From: Pseudomonadaceae bacterium
GTDB taxonomy: Bacteria > Pseudomonadota > Gammaproteobacteria > Pseudomonadales > Pseudomonadaceae
NCBI GenBank assembly: GCA_900766265.1
Contig: CAAFUS010000013.1
Span: forward strand, 1 to 64,000
Length of the DNA: 64,000 nt
Reading direction: 5' to 3'
Positions 25,991 through 35,512 of the stretch are shown piece by piece. The first letter of the stretch is position 1; each line of letters opens with the position of its first letter. A program made the position numbers and the translations under genes. The notes beneath the pieces were generated by a model. It searched no databases. It saw nothing but the letters and a program-made list of their open reading frames with translations, and was not told the DNA's origin.

Positions 25991-27018
25991 GGCCGGCGGA
26001 CACCACGCTTCGCTACTCGGGACTCGTCGTGCTGTTGATGGCGGCCCTGACGCTGTCGGGTCTGTTGTCGCTCGGCCTGGGCGCCGCCCAGATGAGTCCG
26101 GGCCGCCTGCTCAGCATCCTGGCTTACAAGTCCGGGCTCGCGCCTGCCGGCAACTGGAGCGCGGGTCAGGAGCACATCGTCTGGCTGATCCGCACGCCGC
26201 GGGTGCTGCTCGGGATGATCGTCGGCGCCGGGCTGGCCCTGATCGGCTCGGCGCTGCAGGCGGCCACGCGCAACCCGCTGGCGGATCCGCACCTGCTGGG
26301 CGTCAGCTCCGGTGCCGCCCTCGGGGCGGTGCTGGTAATGCTCTACATCGGCGAGTTCATCGGCTCGGCGAGCCTGCCGCTGGCTGCTTTCCTCGGTGCC
26401 CTGGGCAGCACCTGCATGGTGCTGCTGGTGGCACGGCGCGGCGGCCGGTTCGATGGCCAGCGGCTGGTGCTGTCCGGCGTGGCCGTGTCGTTCGTACTGT
26501 CGGCCCTGACCAGCCTGCTGTTGTTCACCGGCGATCACCACGCGGCGAGCTCGGTGATCTTCTGGATGCTGGGCGGGCTGGGCTCGGCGCGTTGGGAACT
26601 GATCTGGCTGCCGGCGGTTTCGGTCGCCGCCGCCGGCATGGCGCTGGTGGCCTGGGCGCGACCGCTCAATGCACTGATGGCCGGCGAGCAGACCGCTGTG
26701 AGCCTCGGAGTCGGTCCCGCGCGGCTTCGCCTTCTTATCTTCATCTCCACCTCGGCGCTGACCGCCGTGCTCGTTTCGCTGACCGGTGCCATCGGCTTCG
26801 TCGGGCTGATGGTGCCCCACGTGGCCAGGCGTCTGGTGGGCGCCGATCATCGCAGGCTGATCCCGGTGGCCGGGCTGATGGGGGCGCTGTTCGTCGTCTG
26901 GGTCGACGCCTTCGCTCGCACCGCGATGGCGCCCGAGGATCTGCCGATCGGCATCGGCACCGGCCTGTTGGGCGGTCTCTACTTCATCTATCTGCTCTGG
27001 CGCCGGGACAGTCGCTGA
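25987..27018 (+). CDS. FecCD-family ABC permease
   Basis: This 343-residue inner-membrane permease has about ten hydrophobic segments and the FecCD/BtuC signatures RTPRVLLGMIVGAGLALIGSALQAATRNPLADPHLLGVSSGAALGAV and GAIGFVGLMVPHVARRLVGADHR. It presumably forms a homodimer, because no second permease gene is present. The TTG start overlaps the stop of the binding protein (TTGA), consistent with coupling; an ATG at 26038 is an alternative but would cut the first segment. Confidence 0.9.
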   Translation: MRPADTTLRYSGLVVLLMAALTLSGLLSLGLGAAQMSPGRLLSILAYKSGLAPAGNWSAGQEHIVWLIRTPRVLLGMIVGAGLALIGSALQAATRNPLADPHLLGVSSGAALGAVLVMLYIGEFIGSASLPLAAFLGALGSTCMVLLVARRGGRFDGQRLVLSGVAVSFVLSALTSLLLFTGDHHAASSVIFWMLGGLGSARWELIWLPAVSVAAAGMALVAWARPLNALMAGEQTAVSLGVGPARLRLLIFISTSALTAVLVSLTGAIGFVGLMVPHVARRLVGADHRRLIPVAGLMGALFVVWVDAFARTAMAPEDLPIGIGTGLLGGLYFIYLLWRRDSR

Positions 27019-27128
27019 AGGCGCTGCAGGGAATGCCCGCGAACGGCGCTTCGGTCGATGCAACGATGGCGACCCGTCCCACTCAAACGACTACACCGTC
27101 TTCAGACGCACCGGGAAGCGAACGTCGA

Positions 27129-29198
27129 ATGAGCACGCCTGATACCTCCTACGTCGACTGGCTGGTCAGCCAGTCCATGCTGCACGCCGCCCGCGAGCGG
27201 GCACGCCTCTATGCCGGCCAGTCCCGTCTGTGGCAGCGCCCTTACGCCCAGGCTCGGCCGCGCGACGCCAGCGCCATCGCCTCGGTCTGGTTCACGGCCT
27301 ACCCGGCGGCGATCATCACCCCCGAGGGCGGCACCGTGCTTGAAGCCCTCGGCGACGACCGTTTGTGGAGTGCGCTGTCCGAACTGGGCGTGCAGGGCAT
27401 CCACAACGGTCCGATGAAACGCTCCGGGGGCATACGTGGGCGAGAGTTCACGCCCACCATCGACGGCAATTTCGACCGCATCAGCTTCGACATCGACCCC
27501 AACCTCGGCACCGAAGAGCAGATGCTGCAGCTCAGCCGTATGGCCGCGGCGCACAACGCCATCGTCATCGATGACATCGTCCCTGCGCACACCGGCAAGG
27601 GGGCCGACTTCCGGCTGGCCGAGATGGCTTACGGCGATTACCCGGGCCTCTACCACATGGTCGAGATCCGTGAAGAGGACTGGCCGCTGCTGCCCGAGGT
27701 GCCGGCCGGACGCGATGCGGTCAACCTCGCGCCGGCCGTGGTCGACCAGCTCAAGGACAAGCACTACATCGTCGGCCAGCTGCAGCGGGTGATCTTCTTC
27801 GAACCGGGCATCAAGGACACGGACTGGAGTGCCACCGGCGAGATCACCGGCGTCGACGGCAAGGTGCGGCGCTGGGTCTATCTGCACTACTTCAAGGAAG
27901 GCCAGCCCTCGCTGAACTGGCTGGATCCGACCTTCGCCGCCCAGCAGCTGATCATCGGCGATGCGCTGCATGCCATCGATGTGTCTGGCGCTCGGGTCCT
28001 GCGGCTCGACGCGAACGGCTTTCTCGGCGTCGAGCGGCGCGCCGAAGGCACCGCCTGGTCGGAAGGCCATCCGCTGTCGGTCACCGGCAACCAGCTGATC
28101 GCGGGCGCCATTCGCAAGGCAGGCGGTTTCAGCTTCCAGGAGCTGAACCTTACCGTCGACGACATCGCCGCCATGTCCCACGGCGGGGCGGACCTGTCCT
28201 ACGACTTCATCACCCGTCCGGCCTATCACCACGCGCTGCTCACCGGCACCACGGAGTTCCTGCGGCTGATGCTCAAGGAAATGCACGCCTTCGGCATCGA
28301 CCCGGCTTCGCTGATCCATGCGATGCAGAACCACGACGAACTGACCCTGGAGCTGGTGCACTTCTGGACGCTGCACGCCTACGATCACTACCACTACAAG
28401 GGCCAGACACTGCCCGGCGGGGTTCTGCGCGAGCACATCCGCGAAGAGATGTACGAACGCCTGACCGGCGAACACGCGCCCTACAACCTCAAGTTCGTCA
28501 CCAACGGCGTGGCCTGCACCACGGTCAGCGTGATCACCGCGGCGCTCGGCATCCGCGACCTGAACCGCATCGGCCCCGCCGAGATCGAGCAGATCCAGCG
28601 GCTGCACATCCTGCTGGTGATGTTCAACGCGATGCAGCCGGGCGTCTTCGCGCTGTCCGGCTGGGACCTGGTCGGTGCGCTGCCGCTGGAGCCGGAGCAG
28701 GTCGAGCACCTGATGGGCGATGGCGATACCCGCTGGATCCACCGCGGTGCCTACGACTTGGCCGACCTCGCACCGGAAGCCGAAACTTCCGCCGAAGGCC
28801 TGCCGCGCGCGCGTTCGCTGTACGGCAGCCTGGCCGAGCAGTTGCAGAACACCGGTTCCTTCGCCTGCCAGCTCAAGCGCATCCTCAGCGTGCGCCGCGC
28901 CTACGACATCGCGGCGAGCAAGCAGATCCTGGTGCCAGATGTGGAGGCGCCCGGACTGCTGGTGATGGTCCATGAGCTGCCAGCCGGGAAGGGTGTGCAG
29001 ATCACCGCGCTCAACTTCAGCGCCGAGCCGATCAGCGAAACCCTGTGCCTGCCCGGCGTCGCGCCCGGGCCGGTGGTGGACATCATCCACGAGCGGGTCG
29101 AGGGCGACCTCACCGAGACCTGCGAGATGACGCTCAACCTCGACCCGTACGAGGGCCTTGCGCTACGGGTGGTGAGCGCCGCCCCGCCGGTGCTCTGA
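27129..29198 (+). CDS. treS: Trehalose synthase (maltose alpha-D-glucosyltransferase), GH13
   Basis: TreS interconverts maltose and trehalose in one step, giving a compatible solute. The 689-residue length equals the enzyme I recall from P. stutzeri CJ38, and sequence agreement seems very high. GH13 catalytic residues are D294 (VLRLDANGF), E338 (FQELNLT) and D403 (QNHDE). There is no fused maltokinase domain. The start MSTPDTSYVDWLVSQ at 27129 follows that homologue. The gene stands 110 bp after the permease and is probably separate from the B12-controlled operon in function. Confidence 0.92.
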   Translation: MSTPDTSYVDWLVSQSMLHAARERARLYAGQSRLWQRPYAQARPRDASAIASVWFTAYPAAIITPEGGTVLEALGDDRLWSALSELGVQGIHNGPMKRSGGIRGREFTPTIDGNFDRISFDIDPNLGTEEQMLQLSRMAAAHNAIVIDDIVPAHTGKGADFRLAEMAYGDYPGLYHMVEIREEDWPLLPEVPAGRDAVNLAPAVVDQLKDKHYIVGQLQRVIFFEPGIKDTDWSATGEITGVDGKVRRWVYLHYFKEGQPSLNWLDPTFAAQQLIIGDALHAIDVSGARVLRLDANGFLGVERRAEGTAWSEGHPLSVTGNQLIAGAIRKAGGFSFQELNLTVDDIAAMSHGGADLSYDFITRPAYHHALLTGTTEFLRLMLKEMHAFGIDPASLIHAMQNHDELTLELVHFWTLHAYDHYHYKGQTLPGGVLREHIREEMYERLTGEHAPYNLKFVTNGVACTTVSVITAALGIRDLNRIGPAEIEQIQRLHILLVMFNAMQPGVFALSGWDLVGALPLEPEQVEHLMGDGDTRWIHRGAYDLADLAPEAETSAEGLPRARSLYGSLAEQLQNTGSFACQLKRILSVRRAYDIAASKQILVPDVEAPGLLVMVHELPAGKGVQITALNFSAEPISETLCLPGVAPGPVVDIIHERVEGDLTETCEMTLNLDPYEGLALRVVSAAPPVL

Positions 29199-29972
29199 TC
29201 AGTTGCCGCTCGGACCCGGGGGCACGCTTCGAAGCGTCGGCGCCGCGTTGATCGCGGCATCGAGCGCTTCGAGGGCGACCGGCTTGACCAGGTGGGTCTC
29301 GAAGCCTGCCTGCCGGGAGCGCTGGAAGTCCTTGGTCTGCCCATAACCGGTCAGTGCCACCAGGCGCAGCCTATCCGGGGGGAAGGAGGTGCGCAGCGCG
29401 CTGGCCAGCGCGTAGCCATCCATGCCCGGCAGGCCAATGTCCAGCACCGCGACGTCCGGCTGGAACTGCTCAGCCAGCTTCAGCGCCTGCAGCGGCTCGC
29501 TGGCGGTCATCACGTCGTGGCCCTGATGGGCGAGATAATCACGCAGGCTTTCCAGCGCATCGATGTTGTCGTCCACCACCAGCACGCGAACCGCGGCGCG
29601 CGATACGCCGACCGTAACGCCACTGGCTTGGGCGGCGACCGCCGGCTGGTCCAGTAGCGGCAGCGTGACCTTGAAGGTCGAGCCGCAGCCGATCCCCGCG
29701 CTGCTGGCGGTGACCGAACCCTCGTGCAGTTCGACGAAGGATTTCACCAGTGCCAGGCCGATGCCGAGCCCGCCCTTGGCGCGGTCGATGGTCGCGCTGC
29801 CCTGCTCGAAGATCTTGAACAGCTTTGGAAAGAGCGCCGGGCTGATGCCCGAGCCGTTGTCCCGCACGCAGATACTGACCTGTTGCCCCGAGGTGTCCAT
29901 CGTGACCTCGATGCGGCCGCCGCGGTCGGTGTATTTCGCCGCGTTCGACAGCAGGTTGGCGAACACCTGCAT
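29199..29972 (-). pseudogene. Hybrid histidine kinase, 3' part (HATPase + receiver) after frameshift
   Basis: This reading frame continues the kinase encoded upstream. It starts in the N box (MQVFANLLSNAAKYTDRGG), has DNGSGISP and GGLGIGLALVKSFVELHEG (G boxes), then a receiver domain with VLVVDDN, VAVLDIGLPGMDGY (phospho-Asp) and LVKPV. In the upstream frame the junction reads VSAIRPD-stop, whereas this frame reads DPTRLMQVF, the usual kinase sequence. One missing base near 29985 therefore splits the gene. It could be a mutation, an assembly error or a recoding site. Confidence 0.8.
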
Positions 29973-30883
29973 CAGTCGGGTCGGATCGCCGAAACCCAGA
30001 CCGCCTGCTCCGGAAGCCGTACATCCAGCGTATGAGCCCGCTCGTGGAAGAGGCCGCCGGAGGCTTCGATGGCCCGTTCGAGCAGGTGGGTCAGGTCTAG
30101 TGGCTCGCGCTTGAGCTCCACCTTGCCGCGGATGATACGGGTGACGTCGAGCAGATCGTCGAGCAGGCGGGACAGATGCTTGGCCTGACGCTCGATGATC
30201 TCGTGCTCGCGAGACAGTGGCTGCCCTTTGCTGCGCAGCTTGACCAGGTCCAGGACGGTAATGATCGGCGCCAGCGGGTTGCGCAGTTCATGGCCGAGCA
30301 TGGCGAGGAACTCGTCCTTGGCCCGGCTGGCCTGCTCGCGTTCGAAGTCGGCCCGGGCGGTCTGCACACCGGTGGTGGCGAGGGACGCGGCCGCACGCAG
30401 AAACGCGAGCTGAGATGTGGACGGGAAGTCCTTCCGTTCCGAGCCGAACCAGATATTCCCGCCGAAGGTGCCGTATCCCATGCTCAGCCGCACCACGCGC
30501 ATCGGCTGGAGCGGCGTCGCCAATTCATGGACACGGCCGTCGGGCAATCGAGTCTGCTCCCACTGAGCGGCCGCAGCTTCCCACGCTCTGCGCTCGGGCT
30601 CCTCGACGTTGCGCCCATCCAGGCGCAGCACGCAGTGCCTCGGCGTGTCCGGTAGCAGGTCGATGCTGGCCATGGCGAAGCGAATGGGCACGATGCGCTC
30701 GGCCGCCTCGATGGTGATCTGCAGAATGCTCTGCCCGTCGCGCCCCGCCCATAGGGCGGGCAGGGCCAACAGGCCCATCAGATCGCGAATGCTGCGCTCG
30801 TCCACGGAGCCGCCGGGAAGGTTCGGCTCCGTGTCCGTTTCGTTGTTGGCCGATTCTGGCCCCGGATGCGGGTCAGTGGGCAT
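29972..30883 (-). pseudogene. Hybrid histidine kinase, 5' part (sensor + HisKA), truncated by frameshift
   Basis: From MPTDPHPGPE this part has about 200 residues of unassigned sensor region, somewhat GAF-like (ILQITIEAAERIVPIRFAMASIDLLP), followed by a dimerisation/phosphoacceptor helix FLAMLGHELRNPLAPIITVLDLV with the active His. It stops at a TGA inside the ATP-binding domain because of a one-base shift. The start overlaps the MEDS gene by 11 bp, so both proteins belong to one operon. If the frameshift is real, no full kinase is made. Confidence 0.78.
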
Positions 30884-31511
30884 CGGCGGTCTGGCGCCTG
30901 GTTTCGCGGCCGTGCAGCTCTGCGAGCATTTCCGAGGCGGGGGTATAGAAGGGGTTTTCCTGGACGATGCCATTGATCAGCGTAAGCGGATGAGTTCGCA
31001 GCAAGTCCATCATCATCGAGCCGCTGAGCTTGGCGATGTCGTAGACGCAAATCGCCGGGTGGCGGTTGCGCGACAGCACTTCGTTGACTTCCGCCTCGTA
31101 CGCCAGCAGGTCCCTGGCGCCGTTCTTGTCAGCGAAGATCCAGTCCATGTTGCCCATGATGCGCACACGCGGGTAGCCCTCGTCGGCCGCCGTCTGGCAT
31201 ATCGTGCTCAGGCTCTCGAGCATGCGGTCCTTGTCGAAGGCGCCATCATCATCCAGATAGGCGCCTTGCCAGGGCTTGAGCTCGAGCTGGCCGCAGGCTT
31301 CGCAGGCATGGGCGTCGATGCCGCCCTGGGCGAGCCGCTGGCGATGCGCATCCAGCGCTTGCGGGTTGAGAATGTGGATGGTCTTCTCGCCCTGCTCAAT
31401 GGCTTCCTTGAAGAAGGGAAGCAGAACTTCGTACTCCTGCTCGCGACTGTCAAAAAACGCGCAAACGTGGAAATGTTCGATCGGTGTGCCTGCCAGCGAA
31501 AGCTCATTCAT
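30873..31511 (-). CDS. MEDS-domain sensory protein
   Basis: The 212 residues match the MEDS (methanogen/methylotroph DcmR sensory) domain. HFHVCAFFDSREQEYEVLLPFFKEAIEQGEKTIHIL is its N-terminal beta-alpha unit, and RIMGNMDWIF and AICVYDIAKLSG occur further on. MEDS domains are thought to bind a small ligand, perhaps a hydrocarbon derivative, and often sit in or beside histidine kinases. Here a stand-alone domain overlaps the hybrid kinase gene, so it probably feeds a signal to that kinase. Confidence 0.75.
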   Translation of the reverse strand: MNELSLAGTPIEHFHVCAFFDSREQEYEVLLPFFKEAIEQGEKTIHILNPQALDAHRQRLAQGGIDAHACEACGQLELKPWQGAYLDDDGAFDKDRMLESLSTICQTAADEGYPRVRIMGNMDWIFADKNGARDLLAYEAEVNEVLSRNRHPAICVYDIAKLSGSMMMDLLRTHPLTLINGIVQENPFYTPASEMLAELHGRETRRQTADAH

Positions 31512-31866
31512 GACTCGGTTCCTCGTTTTCGGGGCCGCGGTAGAGGGCTACGTAAGGGAAGGGAAATGGCCAGTCGCCATTGTAGCGACGCCGCCGGCAG
31601 TCGCTCGGAAACCCAGGGCCGTTCGCGATGAACGGTTCGGCCGGTGTCGGCGTGCCGGTAAGTCCGACCGACGGCTGGTATCTTCTGGCGTCTCTGCGTA
31701 CGCGGCGCGGACATTGCCACAACGCGCCGTACCTGGCCACAGCTGCGGCGCTGTCCGGACGGGCGGCCGTGAACGATCGCGCACGCACGCCTTGTATCGG
31801 CTCCATGCACCGCACGCCGCGGCGCGTTCCTCTATCATGCGCCGCTCTTCGGGCCCGGACGTCTCC
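31512..31866. other. Divergent intergenic region (355 bp)
   Basis: This stretch separates the MEDS gene (minus) from the unknown anchored protein (plus). I see no coding region, strong hairpin or clear sigma-70 promoter in it; open frames here are short and lack ribosome sites. It must hold both promoters. Confidence 0.5.
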
Positions 31867-33141
31867 ATGAATGCCAAGTTGCGTACCCTGCTGATCGTTT
31901 CTCTCGCCGCTGCGCTTTTGGCGGGCGCTGTCGCGATCTGGATGCAGGACGATCCGCTCGACGCGCAGGCCCTAGCGTGGATGGACGCCGTCAACCAGCA
32001 GGGCGGAAGCAGCGAGGGCTACCTCTATCTGCTCGGACTGGACGCCGCGCAGGAGCCGATGGCCATGGGGCGGGCGCGCCAGGCTGAGTACCGGCAGTGG
32101 CTCGAAAGCCGTTCGGCACTCGACTCGTCGTTCCGGCCGCAGCAGATCGAGCTTCTGCCTCGGTCCATGGTCGAGCAACGCTGTGGTGGCGAGTGGCTGT
32201 ATTGCCTCCAGCAGGTGCTCGATGGGCGGCGGGACGTCGACGCGCTGCTGCAGGACGGCGCCCAGGTGCTCGCTCGCTACCGGCGGGTCATCGGTTTCGA
32301 GCACCTGCTCAGACGTTCGGCGCTCACCGCGTCGTCGCCGTTGCCCAGCTATTCGGTGCTGATCGCCGGCAATCGTCTGCTCTCGCTGCAGGCCTATCGG
32401 CTGATTCTAGACGGCCGGGCCGACCAGGCGCAGGCGCTGCTCGAAGCGGACATCGCCCGTTGGCGGCTGCATCTGGCCGAAGCCGACACCCTGGTGCAGA
32501 AGCTGGTGATTGCCCACCTGATGGCGGCCGATATCGGTACCCTGAGCGTTCTGCGCCAGCGAAATCTGATCGAGGCGCCGGCCTTGCTGGCACCGCTGTC
32601 GCCTGCCGAGCGTTCGCTGCAGGTGGCCATGCGCAGCGAGTTCGTCATGGCCGCCAACGGCTATGCCGCCATGCGAGACGACCCGCAGATCATCCGGGAG
32701 CAGGGGCGGATGTTCATGCGCGTGCTGTTCAAGCCGAACATGACCATAAACGCCACGCTGCCGAGCTACCGCAGCGTGGCCGACGCCTCGCAGCAGGACG
32801 CGGCGGCATTCGTCGAGTGGCTGGGCCAACCCCAGCCGGCGGTCAGCCACGATTGGCGCAACCCCGTCGGCAATGTGTTGCTCGATGTCGCCAGCATCGA
32901 CATGAGGCGCTACCTGGCCCGCCTGCACGACCTCGACGCGCGCATCGCGCTCTACAACCGTCTTGCCAGCCTCGCTCCCGGCTTCACCGAGGAGCAGGCC
33001 ATCGCTGCCGTTGAGGGCGGCAACCCCTACGCGATCCACCCGGCCAGCGTGCTCGCCGGCAAGCCCAGATGGCTCTGCTACGACGGCCCTTTGAAAGACC
33101 ACCGGAACCTGCGCTGCCTGCCGCTCGTCGGGGAGCGATGA
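31867..33141 (+). CDS. Membrane-anchored protein of unknown function
   Basis: This 424-residue protein has a single N-terminal hydrophobic segment (LLIVSLAAALLAGAVAIWM, about 8-26) and is otherwise soluble and largely helical. Three Cys lie in the exported part (EQRCGGEWLYC, PRWLCYDG, NLRCLPL), compatible with disulphides in the periplasm. No catalytic motif is recognised. It stands alone between divergent and small genes. The ATG at 31867 is chosen because it begins directly before the anchor. Confidence 0.7.
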   Translation: MNAKLRTLLIVSLAAALLAGAVAIWMQDDPLDAQALAWMDAVNQQGGSSEGYLYLLGLDAAQEPMAMGRARQAEYRQWLESRSALDSSFRPQQIELLPRSMVEQRCGGEWLYCLQQVLDGRRDVDALLQDGAQVLARYRRVIGFEHLLRRSALTASSPLPSYSVLIAGNRLLSLQAYRLILDGRADQAQALLEADIARWRLHLAEADTLVQKLVIAHLMAADIGTLSVLRQRNLIEAPALLAPLSPAERSLQVAMRSEFVMAANGYAAMRDDPQIIREQGRMFMRVLFKPNMTINATLPSYRSVADASQQDAAAFVEWLGQPQPAVSHDWRNPVGNVLLDVASIDMRRYLARLHDLDARIALYNRLASLAPGFTEEQAIAAVEGGNPYAIHPASVLAGKPRWLCYDGPLKDHRNLRCLPLVGER

Positions 33142-33313
33142 AGCAGGCGCCGGTATGACGGTGTCGGTCTGGGGCGTTCGTCGGTTGCCCGGCGCCGCCA
33201 GGAACCATCTGTCGCGGCATGCCCTCTGCTGCCTTACCTGGGACGCCAGTTGCCCGGCACGCCAAGCGCAGCGGGCGCTGACGCTCCGTTACAAGCAATG
33301 CGAGGTGACGGAC

Positions 33314-33520
33314 ATGAACGACGTGGAACAACGCATACGCGAACGGGCCTATCAGCTCTGGGAAGAAAACGGCCGGCCAGAGGGCCGTGACGTCGACTAC
33401 TGGCTACAGGCGCGCGATGAGATAGAGCCCTTCTACAAGGAAGGGGACGCCACGGCCGGCAGCGTGGAGAGCAGTGTTGCGATTCCTATGCCGAGGCAGG
33501 GGCAGGAAGAGGAGCATTAA
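33314..33520 (+). CDS. DUF2934 small protein
   Basis: This 68-residue protein contains the DUF2934 motif IRERAYQLWEENGRPEGRDVDYWLQAR, followed by an acidic, low-complexity tail. Members are often found near glycogen or trehalose genes and stress genes in Pseudomonas, and their function is unknown. The ATG at 33314 puts GAGGTGACGG in front as a ribosome site; the longer reading has no family similarity. Confidence 0.82.
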   Translation: MNDVEQRIRERAYQLWEENGRPEGRDVDYWLQARDEIEPFYKEGDATAGSVESSVAIPMPRQGQEEEH

Positions 33521-33541
33521 CCCTGCACCGAAAGTCAACCG

Positions 33542-33568
33542 GACGAGCCCGTTTTCTACGGGCTCGTC
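33542..33568. terminator. Hairpin between convergent genes
   Basis: A perfect 10-bp stem GACGAGCCCG / CGGGCTCGTC with loop TTTTCTA lies between the DUF2934 gene and the nucleotidase gene. It has no long T-run outside the stem but probably serves both directions. Confidence 0.6.
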
Positions 33569-33576
33569 GCGGCTGT

Positions 33577-35379
33577 TCAATCCGTCCGTTGGATCCGGCC
33601 CTCGACGGTTGCGGTGAACGGCTGCGCCAGGGACTCGATGTAGTCCACCAGCGCATCCAGATCCACCGGACCGACGACACGGTTGGTGCCCTCGGTCAGC
33701 AGGGTGAAGTTGTCGCCACCACCCGCCAGGAACGAATTGACCGTCACCCGGTAGGTCGCGGCCGCGTCGATGGGGGCACCGGACGCGTCCCGCATCTCGA
33801 TCACCCGATTGCCCACCGGACGGCTCGCTGACCAGCTGTAGCGGATACCGGAGGGCTTGAGCACGCGCGTGGCACCGTCTCTCCACTGTTGTTCCAGCAA
33901 GGTCTTGATCTGCGCCCCGGTCAGGTCCATGGAGACCAGGTCGTTGGCGAAGGGCTGGACGGCGAACAGAGCGCCCCAGGAGACCTCGCCGCTGGGTAGG
34001 TCGGTGCGGATGCCGCCCGGGTTCATGAAACTGATCTGGGCATCGGTGGCCGCGCGCTGGGCGTCGGCGATCAGGTTGCCCAGTGCGGATTCGCCGGCCG
34101 GCGTCTCGGCACGGGTGATGGTGCCCTGGGCGATGCCCACCACCCGAGCGACCAGCGGCTCGACCCTTGCATCGGCCTGCGCCACCAGGGCGGCGACCTC
34201 GGGGTCCGGTGTCAGTCCCGGTCCCTGGTCGGCCCAGGTGGTGACGATGGCGGCCGATTTCTCGATCACGTCGCGCGTACGGCGGCTGACCACCAGCTCG
34301 ATGTCGGCATAGGCTGTGCCGGCCGAAAACGCCTGGGTGACGAGGATCGGCTTGCCGTTGGCGTTGGGTATCAGGGCATTGGTGAAGCCGTGGGAATGCC
34401 CGGAGATGACCACGTCGACCTCGTCGTCCAGCCGTTCGACGATCTCGACCACCGGGCCTTCGAGCCTGTCGGTCTGGGGAAGGGTCGGCCCTTCGTAGCT
34501 GGTCTGCTGCCCGCCCTGGTGCAGGGCGACGACAATGGTGCGTATCCCGTGGCGGCGCAACTGCGCCACCGACGCGTTGATCGCCTCGGCCTCGTCGACG
34601 AAGCGCAGCCCCTCCACCCCGCTGGGCGAGACGATGCTCGGGGTCTCCTTGAGCACGGCGCCGATCACGCCGATGCGCACGCCGTCGGCATAGTGGACCG
34701 AATAAGGCGGCAACAGCGGATCGCCGGACGAGGCATCGAGCACGTTGCTCGACACATAGGGGAACCGCGCGCCCTGCCAGGGAGCTTCGAGGAAGGGGCC
34801 GTCGGGGTGGTTGCCGCCGGTGAGCTGGCGAAGCAACTCCGTTCGGCCGTAATCGAATTCATGATTGCCCAAGGTGCCGACCAGGTTGCAGCGCTGTTGA
34901 GCGAAGGGCTGCACGTCGCGGGGCATCTGGTACTGCCTGCCGAAGGGACGGCAATAGGGGTTGGCCAGCAGATTGAGGAAGCTGATCGAGGGCTCGTCCC
35001 GCAGCAGCGCCGAGTTGGGTGGCGAGGCGCCGACCTGATCACCGTCATGCACGATCAGGGTGTGTTCCCGGCTCGCCGCCCTGAGGTAGGAAGCCAGCAC
35101 CGCCGCGCCGCCCGCCGGCCGGCCGGACACCGCGCGAGGGGACAGTTGGCCATGGAAGTCGTTGATGCCGAGGACATTGATGGACACCACTGGCTCGGGC
35201 CGCCAGTCCGGCGTACGCCAGCTGCGCCGCTCGCCTGCCTGTCGCCGGGCCTCGAGGCCCTCGAGCCGCTCGTCACGGTAGTCCTGCTCGATCGAGCCGT
35301 GCTCGGCCTGTGCCAGCGTTGGCCCGGCAAGGCCGACCAGGCTTGCAGCGAACAGCCAGTCCATGATGCGCATACGCAT
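33577..35379 (-). CDS. Periplasmic 5'-nucleotidase / UDP-sugar hydrolase, UshA family
   Basis: This 600-residue exported metallophosphoesterase probably dephosphorylates nucleotides or hydrolyses UDP-sugars in the periplasm. A signal peptide (MDWLFAASLVGLAGPTLAQA) is followed by the metal motifs VLGINDFHGQL, VHDGDQVGAS, GTLGNHEFDYG and SGHSHGF. The C-terminal substrate domain has SFMNPGGIRTDLPSG and YSWSASRPVG. Start at 35379 or the second Met at 35373. It appears monocistronic. Confidence 0.88.
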   Translation of the reverse strand: MRMRIMDWLFAASLVGLAGPTLAQAEHGSIEQDYRDERLEGLEARRQAGERRSWRTPDWRPEPVVSINVLGINDFHGQLSPRAVSGRPAGGAAVLASYLRAASREHTLIVHDGDQVGASPPNSALLRDEPSISFLNLLANPYCRPFGRQYQMPRDVQPFAQQRCNLVGTLGNHEFDYGRTELLRQLTGGNHPDGPFLEAPWQGARFPYVSSNVLDASSGDPLLPPYSVHYADGVRIGVIGAVLKETPSIVSPSGVEGLRFVDEAEAINASVAQLRRHGIRTIVVALHQGGQQTSYEGPTLPQTDRLEGPVVEIVERLDDEVDVVISGHSHGFTNALIPNANGKPILVTQAFSAGTAYADIELVVSRRTRDVIEKSAAIVTTWADQGPGLTPDPEVAALVAQADARVEPLVARVVGIAQGTITRAETPAGESALGNLIADAQRAATDAQISFMNPGGIRTDLPSGEVSWGALFAVQPFANDLVSMDLTGAQIKTLLEQQWRDGATRVLKPSGIRYSWSASRPVGNRVIEMRDASGAPIDAAATYRVTVNSFLAGGGDNFTLLTEGTNRVVGPVDLDALVDYIESLAQPFTATVEGRIQRTD

Positions 35380-35512
35380 AGCGGTGTCCCTCGGTGCGGT
35401 GGTAAGCCGACACTAGGAGGGGCAGGTGGCAGGTTTATGACGGGCGACGGGCGTTTCGGTGAGCGGCGACGGGCGGTCAGCGCGTCGTGCGAGTGGGCGA
35501 ACCAGGGGACCG

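Noticed and set aside
25953..27128. Upstream extension of the trehalose synthase frame
   Set aside because: The extension is a shadow of the permease gene; the enzyme starts at 27129 by similarity and length.
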